Positions 21,616 to 33,507 of a stretch of 64,000 bases of DNA are shown here, in pieces. The translations under genes and the position numbers were made by a program. The notes beneath the pieces were generated by a model. The model saw only the letters and a program-made list of their open reading frames with translations, searched no databases and had not been told where the DNA came from. How positions within the stretch are numbered: the first letter of the stretch is position 1; the number at the start of each line of letters is the position of its first letter. Location: NCBI GenBank assembly GCA_022702545.1, contig JAHRBC010000007.1, positions 3,224,001 to 3,288,000 of the forward strand, written 5' to 3'. The DNA comes from Phycomyces nitens. Lineage: Eukaryota; Mucoromycota; Mucoromycetes; Mucorales; Phycomycetaceae.

Positions 21616-24600
21616 AACGAAGAAATGATTCGCATATTCAAAGGAGCAGAATACTCGAGTTTTTATAAATCACTTTAGGAATATATTGGAGAGATATCGA
21701 TCAGCTCACGTAATCTTTTATTTTTTTCATCAATGTTATGTGTGGAGCTATAGAGCCACGAAGACACCAGGTCGCATTTCCATAACCGAGTCTGAAATGA
21801 CCTGTTTTATTACGATCCTAAAATTAAAAAAGTGACCAAAGGCCACACAAAGCGCAAAGGGCGTGAGAAATTCACTTGCCAAGTTATCATTCTACACCAA
21901 AGCCTTGTTTTGTAGCCTTTTTCTCTCCAGCACCTGAAGCAAGACAAAACAAACTAGGCACATTATGTAATACTCACCACGACAATTGGCATGAAAAGCA
22001 CGAGTGGGTGTCTAGAAGACTGATTCCATTAGAACAATAGTATCTCCACATTTTGGACTCATGGTCTCATTCTTTACAGCCAAATATAAAGCAGCCAAGA
22101 ATAACAGTCTGTGGTGGGAGTCTGCTTGATGCTCAATGTGTAGTTGACTAGCATATATGACCAACCCAAGCTTATTCAGCATTTGACCATGTAAGAATAC
22201 ATGCCTTGTAGCCAAAAGCGCACGAGACTGTGTCCTCTGGCCCCCGCAACCCAGAATAAGGAATATTATGTGATCCAATTTCCGGGATCACGCCACTGTG
22301 AAAAAGGTCATTGGAATTCTTTTTCTTTTTCTCTCCTCCATTCTTTACTCATTTGACGCATATCTTTCTAGATTTTGGTTAAAAAGCTTCTTGAGAATCT
22401 ATTGTTATCTCTTGACAGATTGTTGATGCCATTATAGGAAACTGGGGCAGATTTATATCGAAAGACAAAAAAAAACTAATTTTGATTCTAAATTTCATTG
22501 AATTAGAACCTCTGGGAACAGCTTGATAAATATTTGTCAATATTTTTAGATGCTTGATTTGCTAAAAGAATGATATTCCCATAATACCTTGGGAAACCAA
22601 GTCGTCTGGTATCCAAGAAGCTCGACCAGGCATTAAATAAATAAAATGCATTTACCCATAACTTGTTATATCATTATAAACCATGTATTATTTGATACTT
22701 GCTCTTGGCTTTTAAAAAAGACCTTAAATGATACTTTATCAAATAAATGAAAAAAAAAAACAAGCCCAACGAGATATATCACTCTATGTAGTACTATTTT
22801 CAAGTATTATTGATTAGTAATAACTTTGGCATTTCACTCGAAATTTCTAAATCATATGCACTCTACAATATTACTCATAGAATCTCTGTACACCAAAGTA
22901 ATGCTCAATTATTTGGAATGATGGCTTATTGCTTAGTACTTGATATTATAATCTATAGTATACCTCTGGCAGGAAATATCTATATAGCTAGTTTAATTTT
23001 TATTGACAATTCGCAAATTATTTCGGGTGTGGCTGTATACAAGATGTTGTGAACGAATGTCGAGGGGTTTGCATTTATGCTATACCTATCAAAGCTTTGG
23101 TACAAAGAAAAACAGAGGCCTTGCCATAATAATACCTCTTTTATACTTGTTCCATACTTTTGCTATCATATACTAGTGTCTGTGAGAAGGAGCACAACCA
23201 AAATCATTATATACATGTATCTTTTCAAATATGCATCTGTGTGTCCAGCTGTAGATAAAAACTATGGCAGAAAATAGAAAAGCACCATGGATATATTTTG
23301 TTCCGTATTGATTAGCATTCGCAATTTACAAACTCTAGGCAATATATCTGGGTGTTCAAAAGGTGCCGGTCGACTAGCTATTAAAAAGTAACATAATGCT
23401 CGCATTATTATTTATAATATTATTCTTGTATCCCTTTATAACTATTATATCTAGGCACATTAGTTGAGCATTTCCAGCTGTTAATAAATATATTCTTGTA
23501 TAAAAGTACACTTGATCCTACAGCCCTATACAGTTAAAAGTGCAATATATTTCTGCCCTTGAGAAAATTTATAAACAAGCAGTTCTCATATAAATTTGAG
23601 GGAGCAGTGAGGGATATAGTAATACGTCTTAATCATATTTTGTGTTTTTCAAAGAAAGAAAGTGCAAAGCTATAAAGAATTGCACTCTGGGTGGTGCTGT
23701 ACAATGTATACTTGGTTCCGTCTCACTAAAATAAAATCGAATAAAATCTACTACTTTTATAAAACAAGCCTGATAATACACCCTGATAATCTTGGCCTAG
23801 ATATAAGCACCTATCCAAAATATGAGACAAAAGTAGTAGATATCAAAATAATAATAAACGGATTAAAGAAACCATTAATGTTGAATGTCAACAGAAAAGA
23901 CCGAAAATAAAATAAACAAGTTTACAAACAAGCAATACGATCAATGCATATACTAGGATACCTTGTAGCTCATCAACAGCCAATTGATTCGCAACTACTT
24001 TTACAATACGTTCCTGACGCCAATCCATATCAGCCATCTCACATTATAAATGAGTATGTTTTTATACAACTTTTTATTCAGTACGACTGTATGAATAATA
24101 TATATATAAAGTACTATATAGCTGTTTCGTACCTTTTTTGCTTGCACCTATTTTTAATAAAAGTAATAATTATAATTATAATATACTGTCAGCAACAATT
24201 TGTACCAATGCTTTGGGTATTGTACGTCTAGATCATGCAATCGACCGAGAATAGTTTCGAGGCGAACAATCCTTTTATGGTCAAGAGTTGGCTTGTTCTA
24301 ATTATTTATACTGATCAATTGGCTATATTATATATTATATATGGTTATTAGTTTGAAGGATTCCCAGTGAGTTCATGACAGACAAGACTAGGTTCTAGAG
24401 GACCTTGACCATTTCATATCAACATTGCCAAATGGATATCCATAATGCAAGAAATAATGGTCAAGTGGGTGCGTATTCCAGATATCTTGGAGGGCTGGGA
24501 TCGTTGTTTGTATTATATTTACACTCAATGTCTTTAAACTTGGCCATGGTACAATATGTAATAAACCAATAATAAATGACAGATCAATTAGATCTAGAGA

Positions 24601-25374
24601 AATGAGCAAGGCAAGAACTGCAGCAACACATTTTCATTAAAAAAGTTTAGACTGGTCTGTAATCGATAAAAACAGCAAGGATTTCTAGATGAGCATTGTT
24701 GGTTTATTGCCACATATCATCTAGCTCCATCTATTTTCATCCATACAATAAGATTGCAGGCGGAAATGAAGAGCCAAAAGAAGAGGAGGTTTGCATGGAA
24801 TGGGTACATATGGGTACATATGGGTATACTCGAGGCACCCGTTAGTTTTGTATGATCAGTGTACCTTTGAGGCTGGGGTCAATTGGCCAATAAGAGACGC
24901 CAGGAATACCAGGGCGTCTTTGATGGCAGAGGACAAAAGAACGATGGAAACATGTGGACTCTGGGTTAGATAGCATATGTGTATGTGTAGTGCAAGAAAG
25001 ACGTTTCTTGTTTTGGAGTCCTTCCATAGCCTTGTAAAACCTATCATTGTCTGTACCAAACAGTCTATAAACGTGGGTTGTGTCTATAAGGCTTTGTGCT
25101 GTATTTTTATTATTATTGTACAAGAATGATCGATATCGTACAAGTCTAGCCAATATAGTTTGTCAGACAGTCTTGGCTACACAGATACTTGGCCTTTATT
25201 TATTTTTTTCTGCAAAAATTGAAACAATAGCAATGCACACCAAAATAATAATAATTAAAAAAAAAAAGACGGCTTGATGGGTAAATTGGCAATATATTTT
25301 ACATTATTATTATTATTATATATATATTATATATTATATTATTATTATTACAGGTATTATTTATAAACAGACAT
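21616..25374. other. Long gene-free AT-rich region
   Basis: 3.8 kb without a supportable gene. Minus-strand open stretches at 24388-24600 (with a W-P-S-L-K-T-L-S-V motif reminiscent of an LRR) and 24842-25153 may be relics of a gene, but no start, splice chain or clear family could be established. ATT/TAT repeats fill 25303-25350. Confidence 0.5.
21661..21667 (-). promoter_or_regulatory. TATA box of F-box paralog 5
   Basis: TATAAAA on the minus strand about 46-52 bp upstream of the ATG at 21615. Positional assignment. Confidence 0.45.
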
Positions 25375-27237
25375 CTAATTCTTGAGGTTCTTCCAGAAGC
25401 AATCAGTAGGTGGCTTTATGGAATCAATCTCGTATGCATCAATTATTCCACATCTCAAGGTCGCATAGCCTAGACAAAGACTCTTTGGCCAATCGTTGGT
25501 CTCTTGTGGGCTTCGGGTCCTATCTTTATCCAGATCCTTGTTGTACGGGCGGTCCATTAAAGACACACAAGCATGGTCGATATCTTGCTTTTCCAGTGTC
25601 TGCATTAAGCATGCACCTCCGACCGCCAATTCAATTTTGCAATCAGAATGGAGCCAGTTCTGTACATGGGTTCCTTTGCTGTAAAAACTCAAGGGGAATG
25701 AGGCACTTGGCTTAGAACCCTTTCTTGGTGGAGGAGTAGGCGCCGAACGAGCCAGAGTGATCAAATCAATGCTGGGATCAGTGCTTGTGAGATCTGAATT
25801 GGAATACACCTTGATGGCCTGGATACGAAGAAGTTCAAAGCGAGTAAAAGACATGTCGATGGCCAGATTCCTTGACTTTTCAGAAATCTGTCCATAGATG
25901 CTGCTGTTTCTGAGGTACATATAATTTAGTCTCCTGCATCTGGACGACAGATAGCTCAGGGCGCTTGATTTGATTTTCATCTTGTTGAATTCAATCAGCC
26001 GTAATCCATGGGGTGTGGGTGAAAGAGAGCTTGGTTTGGTAGACAGACTTCCTTGGCCAACACACATCGTCTTTAGGGACTGGCAGCGGTCTAGAATGCC
26101 ATCGAGATCAACATGAGAGTTTGGAGAAGAAAAGTCAAGGTGGACCAGACGGGGCAGACGATGGAAGGATTTGAGGACAGAAAACGGTCTCTGGCGAGTC
26201 ATTGAGTTGCCAATTGTCAATCGTTCGAGTGTCTCAGTGTATGAATTTGTGCACAGTTGGACAATCTTTTCAAACAACTCGTGTTCATCAAAGGGCGAGA
26301 CCACGTTGTAGGTCAATTCCTTGATCGGTACTCTTAATGCGCAGAATAGATCTCTAAAGATGAGATATGATCGTCTAGGATCACCACAGGCAGTGATGTC
26401 GACCGTCTTTAGGTATGGAAAGGCGCATGGGAGTACAGAGAGCATCGCGGCTGCTTCACTATGGTGGTCGTCTTCAATCTTCTTGGCTCCTCTGGTCATC
26501 CACTTGAAAGTCGTCAGACGGCTATATTTACGAGCAAAGTAGTAGAACCACCGGCGATCGGTAACTCTCGAGTGGATTGTGAGCTCTCTTAGTCTCTTTG
26601 CTGGCACGACGGCTGTGGATTCTAGGAGGTCTTGGGCGGAAAAGTCTGCAAGGTCGACCTTTAGAGAAAGGTAGGACAGATATGGCAGATGATCATGCAA
26701 GGTCTCTATATCCTCCATACTGAATGATATGGTGCGTCCTTGCCAAAACTGCCCTAGATTCAAGCGTACAAGGCGAGGAAGATGTGAAAGGATACTGAGG
26801 ACACTCTTCTCTGGGGTCTCGATGGCCAAATCATCCAATTCAAGATCTAGTTCTGTCAGGGATTTCCATGGGCTCCAGTTAATATTGTCTCCAAAACAGG
26901 CGTCACTCAGGCAGTCTCTCTGGATATAAAGACTCCTTAGGTTTCCAAAACAGTCTTGGAGAGTAGAGATGTTTTTGGCAGTTGCAACAGTGTCTCCTTG
27001 TAGACACAGCTTCCGTACAAGTTGACCGTGTCTTTTGTAGACACTCTGGGCGGACTGGGACATGCTGCAAATGCTGTTCAATGTCTTTTGCTGACTGATT
27101 TCCATTGTTTGCCACAGTGAGTCCTGGAAAACATTTCTCCATGACCTTGAGACAAGAACACAACTTAGTTTGTCTTTTGGAGAGAGAAATGTGGCGATGT
27201 GACAGATGAGTTCCAAGGGCAGTAGAGAAGGTAACAT
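25375..27237 (-). CDS. F-box/LRR-like protein (paralog 6)
   Basis: Single exon; the chosen ATG 27237 gives 620 aa beginning M-L-P-S-L-L-P-L-E-L-I-C-H-I, aligned with the other paralogs. The frame is open 35 codons further upstream, but that part is hydrophobic and lacks family similarity. The F-box has C-V-L-V-S-R-S-W-R-N-V-F-Q-D-S-L-W. LRR-like core has L-D-G-I-L-D-R-C-Q-S-L-K and Y-L-S-S-R-C-R-R-L-N-Y-M. A Pro/Ser-rich insertion (T-P-P-P-R-K-G-S-K-P) separates the core from the C-terminal module, which retains N-W-L-H-S-D-C, E-K-Q-D-I-D-H-A and L-G-Y-A-T-L-R-C-G. Codon use is slightly more GC-rich than in the other paralogs. It marks the right edge of the F-box cluster. Confidence 0.85.
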   Translation of the reverse strand: MLPSLLPLELICHIATFLSPKDKLSCVLVSRSWRNVFQDSLWQTMEISQQKTLNSICSMSQSAQSVYKRHGQLVRKLCLQGDTVATAKNISTLQDCFGNLRSLYIQRDCLSDACFGDNINWSPWKSLTELDLELDDLAIETPEKSVLSILSHLPRLVRLNLGQFWQGRTISFSMEDIETLHDHLPYLSYLSLKVDLADFSAQDLLESTAVVPAKRLRELTIHSRVTDRRWFYYFARKYSRLTTFKWMTRGAKKIEDDHHSEAAAMLSVLPCAFPYLKTVDITACGDPRRSYLIFRDLFCALRVPIKELTYNVVSPFDEHELFEKIVQLCTNSYTETLERLTIGNSMTRQRPFSVLKSFHRLPRLVHLDFSSPNSHVDLDGILDRCQSLKTMCVGQGSLSTKPSSLSPTPHGLRLIEFNKMKIKSSALSYLSSRCRRLNYMYLRNSSIYGQISEKSRNLAIDMSFTRFELLRIQAIKVYSNSDLTSTDPSIDLITLARSAPTPPPRKGSKPSASFPLSFYSKGTHVQNWLHSDCKIELAVGGACLMQTLEKQDIDHACVSLMDRPYNKDLDKDRTRSPQETNDWPKSLCLGYATLRCGIIDAYEIDSIKPPTDCFWKNLKN

Positions 27238-28069
27238 TGTGAAAGAAATATGGAAGAGAAGGAAAAGCAATGCGAAAATCGAGGGGTAAAGTGGGCAAGA
27301 TATAGCAAACGTGTATGTGAAAGTTATACTATAATGACGCAAGGCTTAGTTTTCTGTAGGGGTCGTACAATGTCAAGTATTTTGATTTCCTGCTTGAATA
27401 GGATGTCAAGCAGTCCTTTTTCCCTTTCAGCCTTTTTAATTAAATTGTGTATATTTATAAAGTTTAACTCTAAAGACGTGTATGATGATATATATATATG
27501 TATATCTTATATATATAATAAAGATTATTCTCCGTGAGTTGTACACATATTATATAGCATTGTATTCTCCAATTCTCCTACAGAACATATGCGTCGCTTA
27601 TGGCTTGTAAGCTCACTGGACCATAGCCTTTTTCAACTTGGGCTATATTATCTTTGAGTAACACACTGGCAAAGAGTGAGTTGGGTTACCGATTGCTTCA
27701 TATATTACCCATATACAAACTAGTGTATTTTGTGAAACTCGTGTTTCTAAAGAGGCAGTAGGTTTATATGGAAGACATCAATGGAACCCTTTTAAAACAT
27801 TTGTTGTTATTTTTGTATGTTTAATATGTTTCAGAATATTACCCAATTAAAATCCATATTATTTGAAATAATGGACCAATACATCAGCTGAAACTATAGT
27901 TTCAGAGCGCTAACAAAGAAATAAATTATCCAATAGATGTTCTCAAAAATAAAATAAAATATTTAAATGTTCATGATTGGTCCAAGCCAATCGACAGTAC
28001 CTCGTAAGTGGGCCGTAACCAGATCGACCGTGCAACCCAGCCTGGGTTCACTATTTTTTTTTGCTTTTT

Positions 28070-28137
<68 letters not shown>

Positions 28138-28913
28138 AAACACACTTGTCGGTTCGGGTGAAAATCAAACAAATAAATCTTAAAATAGATCAAGGGAAAG
28201 ATCGTATTTTTGGTCGATTCGAGAAACAATCTATGATGAGCACATAATATACTTGGGTTTGTGTTGCTTTTGTACTCATAACAAATACCTTTAAAAAAAT
28301 ATTTTGTTTATGATCGCGTTTCATAATATGAAATCTCGATTGCTTAGCAACAAACTCACGTATATAAAAATATATAAAAATACATTTATTTATATGTAGA
28401 ACACAAGCCCTCGTTGGGAAAAGCCTTGTTGGAGAGTAATTATTAAATAATTTTGAATGGGATACAGTTGGTACCCTTGAACTGGGATCCCTAGGCTTAA
28501 AAAGGATAGAGCTTGGTAAACAAGTGTGAGCATATAGTTTGGAAATATGCTTTTAAGGCAATATGCTTGGTACATACTTGATAGATCAATGGCAGCTACT
28601 CATTACAGGAATCAGCACTCGTTTTCTAGACAAATTGGGCCATGCAATTCGTGTCTATACAAGGTACATTGTGCCCACAACTATTAGCCGCTTTTAGATT
28701 ATAGGCAAATTATTAAAACTTGTCGGCCAAGTGCCAAGTGTCAAACAACGGTTATCGATCTCATTGTCCTCCATGTCACAGCAACAACAGAAAAAAAACT
28801 TCCCCCGGGCCAGGACCATGAAATAAAGCACTTTCTCTTTATAAAATAAATATATGTATGTATGTATGTAGCAAAGCCAAAAAAAAATATGAAATTTATT
28901 TGTTTAATGTTTT
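27238..28913. other. Gene-free spacer with CA microsatellite
   Basis: 1.7 kb between the F-box cluster and the housekeeping block. Apart from the CA repeat at 28072-28146, no gene or RNA gene is recognisable. Confidence 0.55.
28072..28146. repeat. CA dinucleotide microsatellite
   Basis: About 29 uninterrupted CA units (28072-28130), then interrupted AACACACAAACACAC. Both strands give long His/Thr or Val/Cys frames across it that are artefacts. Confidence 0.95.
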
Positions 28914-30872
28914 CTAGATAGACCATGTACAGGCAGTGGGCTTATCGATACCCATTGCAGGCTCCTTTTTCCGCTTGCGATCCATCTCGTTTTTAAAGAA
29001 CTAGAAAACACACAAAGATGTTTAGACTATATATCACATCTTACTAAAAACCAAATTATACTCACTGTAGCATAGGTGTGGTCCAAAAAGTCCTCCATGT
29101 TGTACTTTGGCTTCCTAAACTGCTCTTTGAAAATCTTTGCTAATGTGGATACATTTGCATAATAGTGTTCTGCCAAGGTATCCATTTCCCAAAGCGACGA
29201 TTCGAGTGCTTTACATTCATAGGGGTTCTTTTCTTCATATGAGAAAGGATCCTCACGTTCTCCAACTGCTGAGTTGGTGTGGATGAGCTTCATGCAGATA
29301 GGATGGCGTTGGAGTAGGTTGTAGATGAATGGGATGACGATGACGCTGGCTGCAGGCGGTGCGGTGAGCGATAACCGCGCCAGGCGTTTGATAAAGGATG
29401 CTATCAAGGCAGCGGGCAGATAACTATAGAAAATAGAGATAAATAACCCTCCTTTGTAATCCCAAGCTTACTCACGCAGAAGCCAAGAAGATGTCTAGTA
29501 AGCGGAAGAATCGAGAGCGGTATTTGACATGGAGAATATCACGATCCAACAAATTGTACAGTTTTTGATAGAAATCTGGATAATCTAGGTTGTGTTCGGC
29601 AATCAAGGTAAATAGACCATTGAGGGCAAGTAAACTGACAGAGCCACCTAACATAAATGAAAAAACCCCACCCATTTATTACAGTGCCTTGTGTTTTATA
29701 TGCTTACCTTGGTTGTAAGAATCGGTCAAAAAGTCCATCAATTGCTTGGGTTCAATCATGTGTGGCAGTACTCTCTTGTGAAGAATCAAGAGGGTCTTTT
29801 TGTATATGTCTTCGGTCAGAGGCAATTTCAACATTGCTATCCAGCACTGTGAGAAACTGCGCTGATGCACCTTGAGCTGTAAAAGAGGGTGTTTTCCAGC
29901 CTTCTTTTTGGAAGACTTCTTGACAACCTGCTCCTCTTCTCCTTCATCCCCAGAAAGACCTCCTCCAATAATATCTGCAAGCTCATCTTCATCCTCCTCC
30001 TTTTCTTCCTTTTCTTCCTTTTCTCCAGCAGGGTTCTGGGTCCAAAACTCATCGATTTCAGATTCTTCAGTTGGCATGGATTTGATGGCCTCTACGATGC
30101 TGAATACATTCTGTGCCATGATTGTCTGGTCGTTTGTACTGGGTCCCTTTAATTTCTTTTTCGAGGGTTGTGTTTCGGTCTTTTTTGATTCAGAATCCAT
30201 AATTTCACTATATTGAACGAATGTTAAGTTGTTTGTGCTTGTTTCCAACCAGACTTACGCAGCATCCTTGTAAAAGTAGTGTCTAAGGTCATCATATACA
30301 TTGACATATTTTTCTACAAATGCAACAAAAAGAGGACGGCTAAAGTTTGGGTTTCTGATGATGGCATCGACAAGGAGTCCATAAAAGCTGTTGGGGAATG
30401 AGTATTGGTTGGTCTCCATAAATGTAAATTCGGATTCTGTTCTCAATAGGCTCATGAGGATGTTGAGAGCTGGGACCTGAAGTCCAGGTTCATCGCTGGA
30501 AATAAGAGACCGAACAAAGTTGAGGTATTCAACGTATTGTTCGCGTAGCCATTGACTGACTTTGGCCTTTGGTGAGCTGTCCTGTGTTTTGGGTTTCTTG
30601 AGGTCTCCATTCATAAGGAGCTTTGTGAAGATGCGATGGAGGGCATGTATAGCGGCATGTGTTGTCTGGGCATCCTCGGACTTTGTGAATTCGAGAATGG
30701 TTGCAATGTTGTTTAGGTTCGTCTTGTCAGACAGATCAGCTTCAAGCTTCTTGATCTGATTACGGGCAGCCTTTGCATCAATCTAGAATTGATGATTTAG
30801 CATCAATTTATGCATTTTTGGTTTATTCCTTACGGCGGATCCTCTCTTTCTCTTTTTTATAGGCTGTGGCAT
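28914..30872 (-). CDS. noc4: Nucleolar complex protein 4 (NOC4/UTP19)
   Basis: Six exons: 30872-30834, 30782-30259, 30207-29708, 29647-29476, 29423-29066, 29000-28914; all phases join to 559 aa (yeast Noc4 is 552 aa). NOC4 partners NOP14 in the nucleolus for 40S subunit maturation and nuclear export. Recognition rests on the C-terminal CBF/Mak21-type domain: S-L-L-A-L-N-G-L-F-T-L-I, A-Y-L-P-A-A-L-I-A-S-F-I-K-R-L-A-R-L, C-K-A-L-E-S-S-L-W-E-M and M-E-D-F-L-D-H-T-Y-A-T. The start M-P-Q-P-I-K-K-R-K-R-G is basic, fitting a nucleolar signal. Middle exon 3 has an acidic E/K-rich stretch and K-K-S-S-K-K-K. The protein ends with a short basic tail (M-D-R-K-R-K-K-E-P). Intron 1 follows only 13 codons. 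Confidence 0.92.
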
Positions 30873-31381
30873 TGTTCTAATTACATCAAGATCCTTTTTT
30901 TTTCTCGGGATCTTCAAGCAAAAGAGCAGTGGCTTATAAACGATAACAAGTCACAAGGATGCTTAGATACCAAATTGACATTGGAATTGTTTTGTTTTGT
31001 TTTGTTTTTTTTTAATTGGTTTAAAAGGCACTTTAGTCGCATTTAATTTGGGTGCGTTATTGGGAACCATTATCTGTGCATATGGGCAAGTGGGATGATT
31101 ATTAATATGCATGCATATTCTTGAGCCAATGTTTACCCCAACTTTAGGGTAATACAATAGTTAAGGATGGCATGTAAAAAAAGAACCAGATCGATCAGCA
31201 TGACGTGTAACATATAGCCAAGTGAAGTAAAGTATATATATATATAAATAAATATATATACACTTCTTCCAACACCGAAATTTCTGTTCCCAAGCCCCCG
31301 ACATTTGGGGCAGCAAGTCAGCTTGATGATTTCTCTGGTTTTCTGGACAAAAAGATATATACAAATATTTTTATTTTATTT
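30873..31381. other. Intergenic spacer
   Basis: 509 bp between two genes both on -. It contains the NOC4 promoter and the 3' flank of the ISH1-like gene, with T-rich and TA-rich tracts. Nothing else recognised. Confidence 0.5.
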
Positions 31382-32917
31382 TCAAGAGTCGTTTTGGCAC
31401 TTTATGTGTGTCCAGTCTGTAAACATTTGTTTGATCTTTGCGATCCGAGACCTTATGCCGTGTGGAGGCTCTACCTGAGTATCACCCATAAAAGCCCTGA
31501 TGAGTTCCAAGGCCTGATCGATGCGCTCGTCAGTCATGGGCAGATTGCTGTTCTGGAAAGCCAGGGCCAGGTTACGCTGGATCCAGTTGATCTGGACATC
31601 TGTGTAGCCCAACTGGCGAAGGGTGTTCCAAGAGGCATCGTACCAATAGTTTGCAAATGTGGGTTTGCAGACAAGTTCCTTTGATATGATGGGAGTTACT
31701 TGTTCAATTGGGGCAGTGGAGGTGGTGGAGAGGGTCAATACAGTCGAGATGACCTTTGCAGAGGTTATTGTGGTCGTAAAAGGTGCCCTGGTGTTCTTGA
31801 CTAAAGGCCAAAAATTGGGGTCATTAATAAGCATGAAAGTGGCACATTTTGACTTTTTCTTTTTTTACATTTCTGGTCGTCTTGGATGGGCCACAGATGA
31901 GGCGTGATGTATGACTCGAGCCTGTAGATAATAGAGCCAAAAAGACTCTTGACAGATTCTGCCAGATTATCGACTGTCTGGCCAGCGCCCTCAAGAGTGC
32001 TCTGGATATAATCCGATGCAAAGATCTTGTAGGCCGTAATGTCTTGTTCGATTGAATCCACAATGGACTGGACATTTTCCTTTGCGACCTCGGGCATTGA
32101 TTCAATTCGATGGCCCAGATCTTGATACCAGGCTTTATCGCCTAGCATGTTTATGTCATTTGATACGATGGCTTCCTTGATATGATCCAGAATCTCAAAG
32201 ATCTGGTCGTGCGTCATGTCCTTGCGAGCCACTAGCTTATTTCCAATCTTGTGGAGCCATTTGTGCAGTGAAGCTGATGCTGTATTAAAGTCTGTTGGGT
32301 ACTTTCCTGACAGCTTCTGGTACCATGTCTGGTTCTGGAAGGCCTGAGACACATCAAGGACAAACTGCTTCCACTGGGCATCTGTCATGATCTTGTGCTT
32401 GACAATATCGACCTGTTTCTGCTCAAGTGCGTCCTGGACATGGTCCCAGGATAGCTCGCCTCTGAGCTCCAGTCGACGCAGAATGTGCTGCAGATGTGAC
32501 AAGACGGCCTCTGTGGTTGCCCTTCCGAGACCAGCATTTTTGTCGAGTTGGATCTTGATTGCCTTGGTGATTGCCTCTACTCTCTCGCCAAATAGCCTTG
32601 CGGTTGATTCGGCAGCATCCTTATAGGCCTTGACGGTACCGATCAATGTTTCGTCTTGGGCATGTCTGTCATAGAGTATCTTGTGGCCATCTAGGTATGT
32701 GCTAAGCTGATATCTTGTCCAACGCAAAATGTCCTTCGGAGTGGCTACAAGGCCAAATACACGTCAGTTTTTTTGTATAAATATATATTAAACACGCCAG
32801 TTTTTGGGCGGTCTGAGAACATTTGATTGCTGGCTTACTAGATGTGGAGGTTACATTGAGCACAGACACCAGTGCGATAATTAGCCATATTGCCAGCCAA
32901 TGCTTAAAGATGTTCAT
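31382..32917 (-). CDS. ISH1/MSC1-like secretory-pathway or nuclear-envelope protein
   Basis: Exons 32917-32839, 32744-31869, 31800-31382 join in phase to 457 aa. The start is a clear signal sequence (H-W-L-A-I-W-L-I-I-A-L-V-S-V-L). The body is a series of alpha-helical repeats with W-x2-x-Q-L-x-x-Y-L/W-L patterns (W-T-R-Y-Q-L-S-T-Y-L near residue 38; W-Y-Q-K-L and W-Y-Q-D-L; final W-N-T-L-R-Q-L-G-Y). This resembles the ISH1 repeat of Schizosaccharomyces Ish1 and yeast Msc1, stress-induced proteins of the nuclear envelope/ER. The assignment is by pattern only; a generic secreted helical protein is the alternative. The second intron uses GTAAAA as donor. Divergent from the desaturase gene, with 590 bp between starts. 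Confidence 0.55.
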
Positions 32918-33507
32918 GGTAAAGATAAAGAGGTTTCCAATACGACCTTTGGGTGGTTTATATTTATTATTATAGTGAAATCATTGTGATGAAACTATTA
33001 CTGGGTTTCAATGGAAAGGAATGCTATTAAAATAATACTAATAATTATTATTATAATAATAATAAAGGCCCTTGGTTATATCGGCCTATTTCACCATTGA
33101 TTATTACATTTAGACTTGGCATCCGGAAATTGCAGAATGGCAGTCAATTGGGATAAACTACTGAAAACTAGCCAATTGCAAAATAAAAGTTAAAATCCAA
33201 AACATATGTGTCTTTCTTTTTTTTGCCTTTAAAACTGATCAAGTAATCCTAAGCCTGGGTAAGCGGTTGATCCTTGACGGATGCTTATTGGATGCCCTCA
33301 CCCCAACGCTGCCCCCACCGGCCCAACAAATTGCCAATGATCTTTGAGCTCCTATCAAGAACCTGGTGTTCTCCGAATTAAATATAAAGGCACCAATGTA
33401 ATCTGACAGAAGATATACTTTTTTATTATCATCTTTGTTTCAAACCTCTTCAGGGCGATATAAAAAGAGGTCAAAATCCCATTCTCTTTCTCTTTCTTCC
33501 ACACCAA
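32918..33507. promoter_or_regulatory. Divergent promoter region, ISH1-like / Delta9 desaturase
   Basis: 590 bp between two start codons pointing apart. A TATAAAA at 33459-33465 lies 43-49 bp before the desaturase ATG, followed by a CT-rich leader. AT-repeat DNA (33030-33065) lies nearer the ISH1-like start. Confidence 0.5.
33459..33465 (+). promoter_or_regulatory. TATA box of the Delta9 desaturase gene
   Basis: TATAAAA about 45 bp upstream of the ATG at 33508, followed by a pyrimidine-rich leader. Strong consensus and good spacing for a highly expressed fungal gene. Confidence 0.55.

Noticed and set aside
28008..28247. Coding frame across the CA repeat
   Set aside because: A poly His/Thr frame generated by the dinucleotide repeat; no family similarity on either side.
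29837..30216. Several plus-strand and alternate minus frames over NOC4 exon 3
   Set aside because: Shadows of the acidic/Lys-rich repeat; the NOC4 exon chain accounts for the region.
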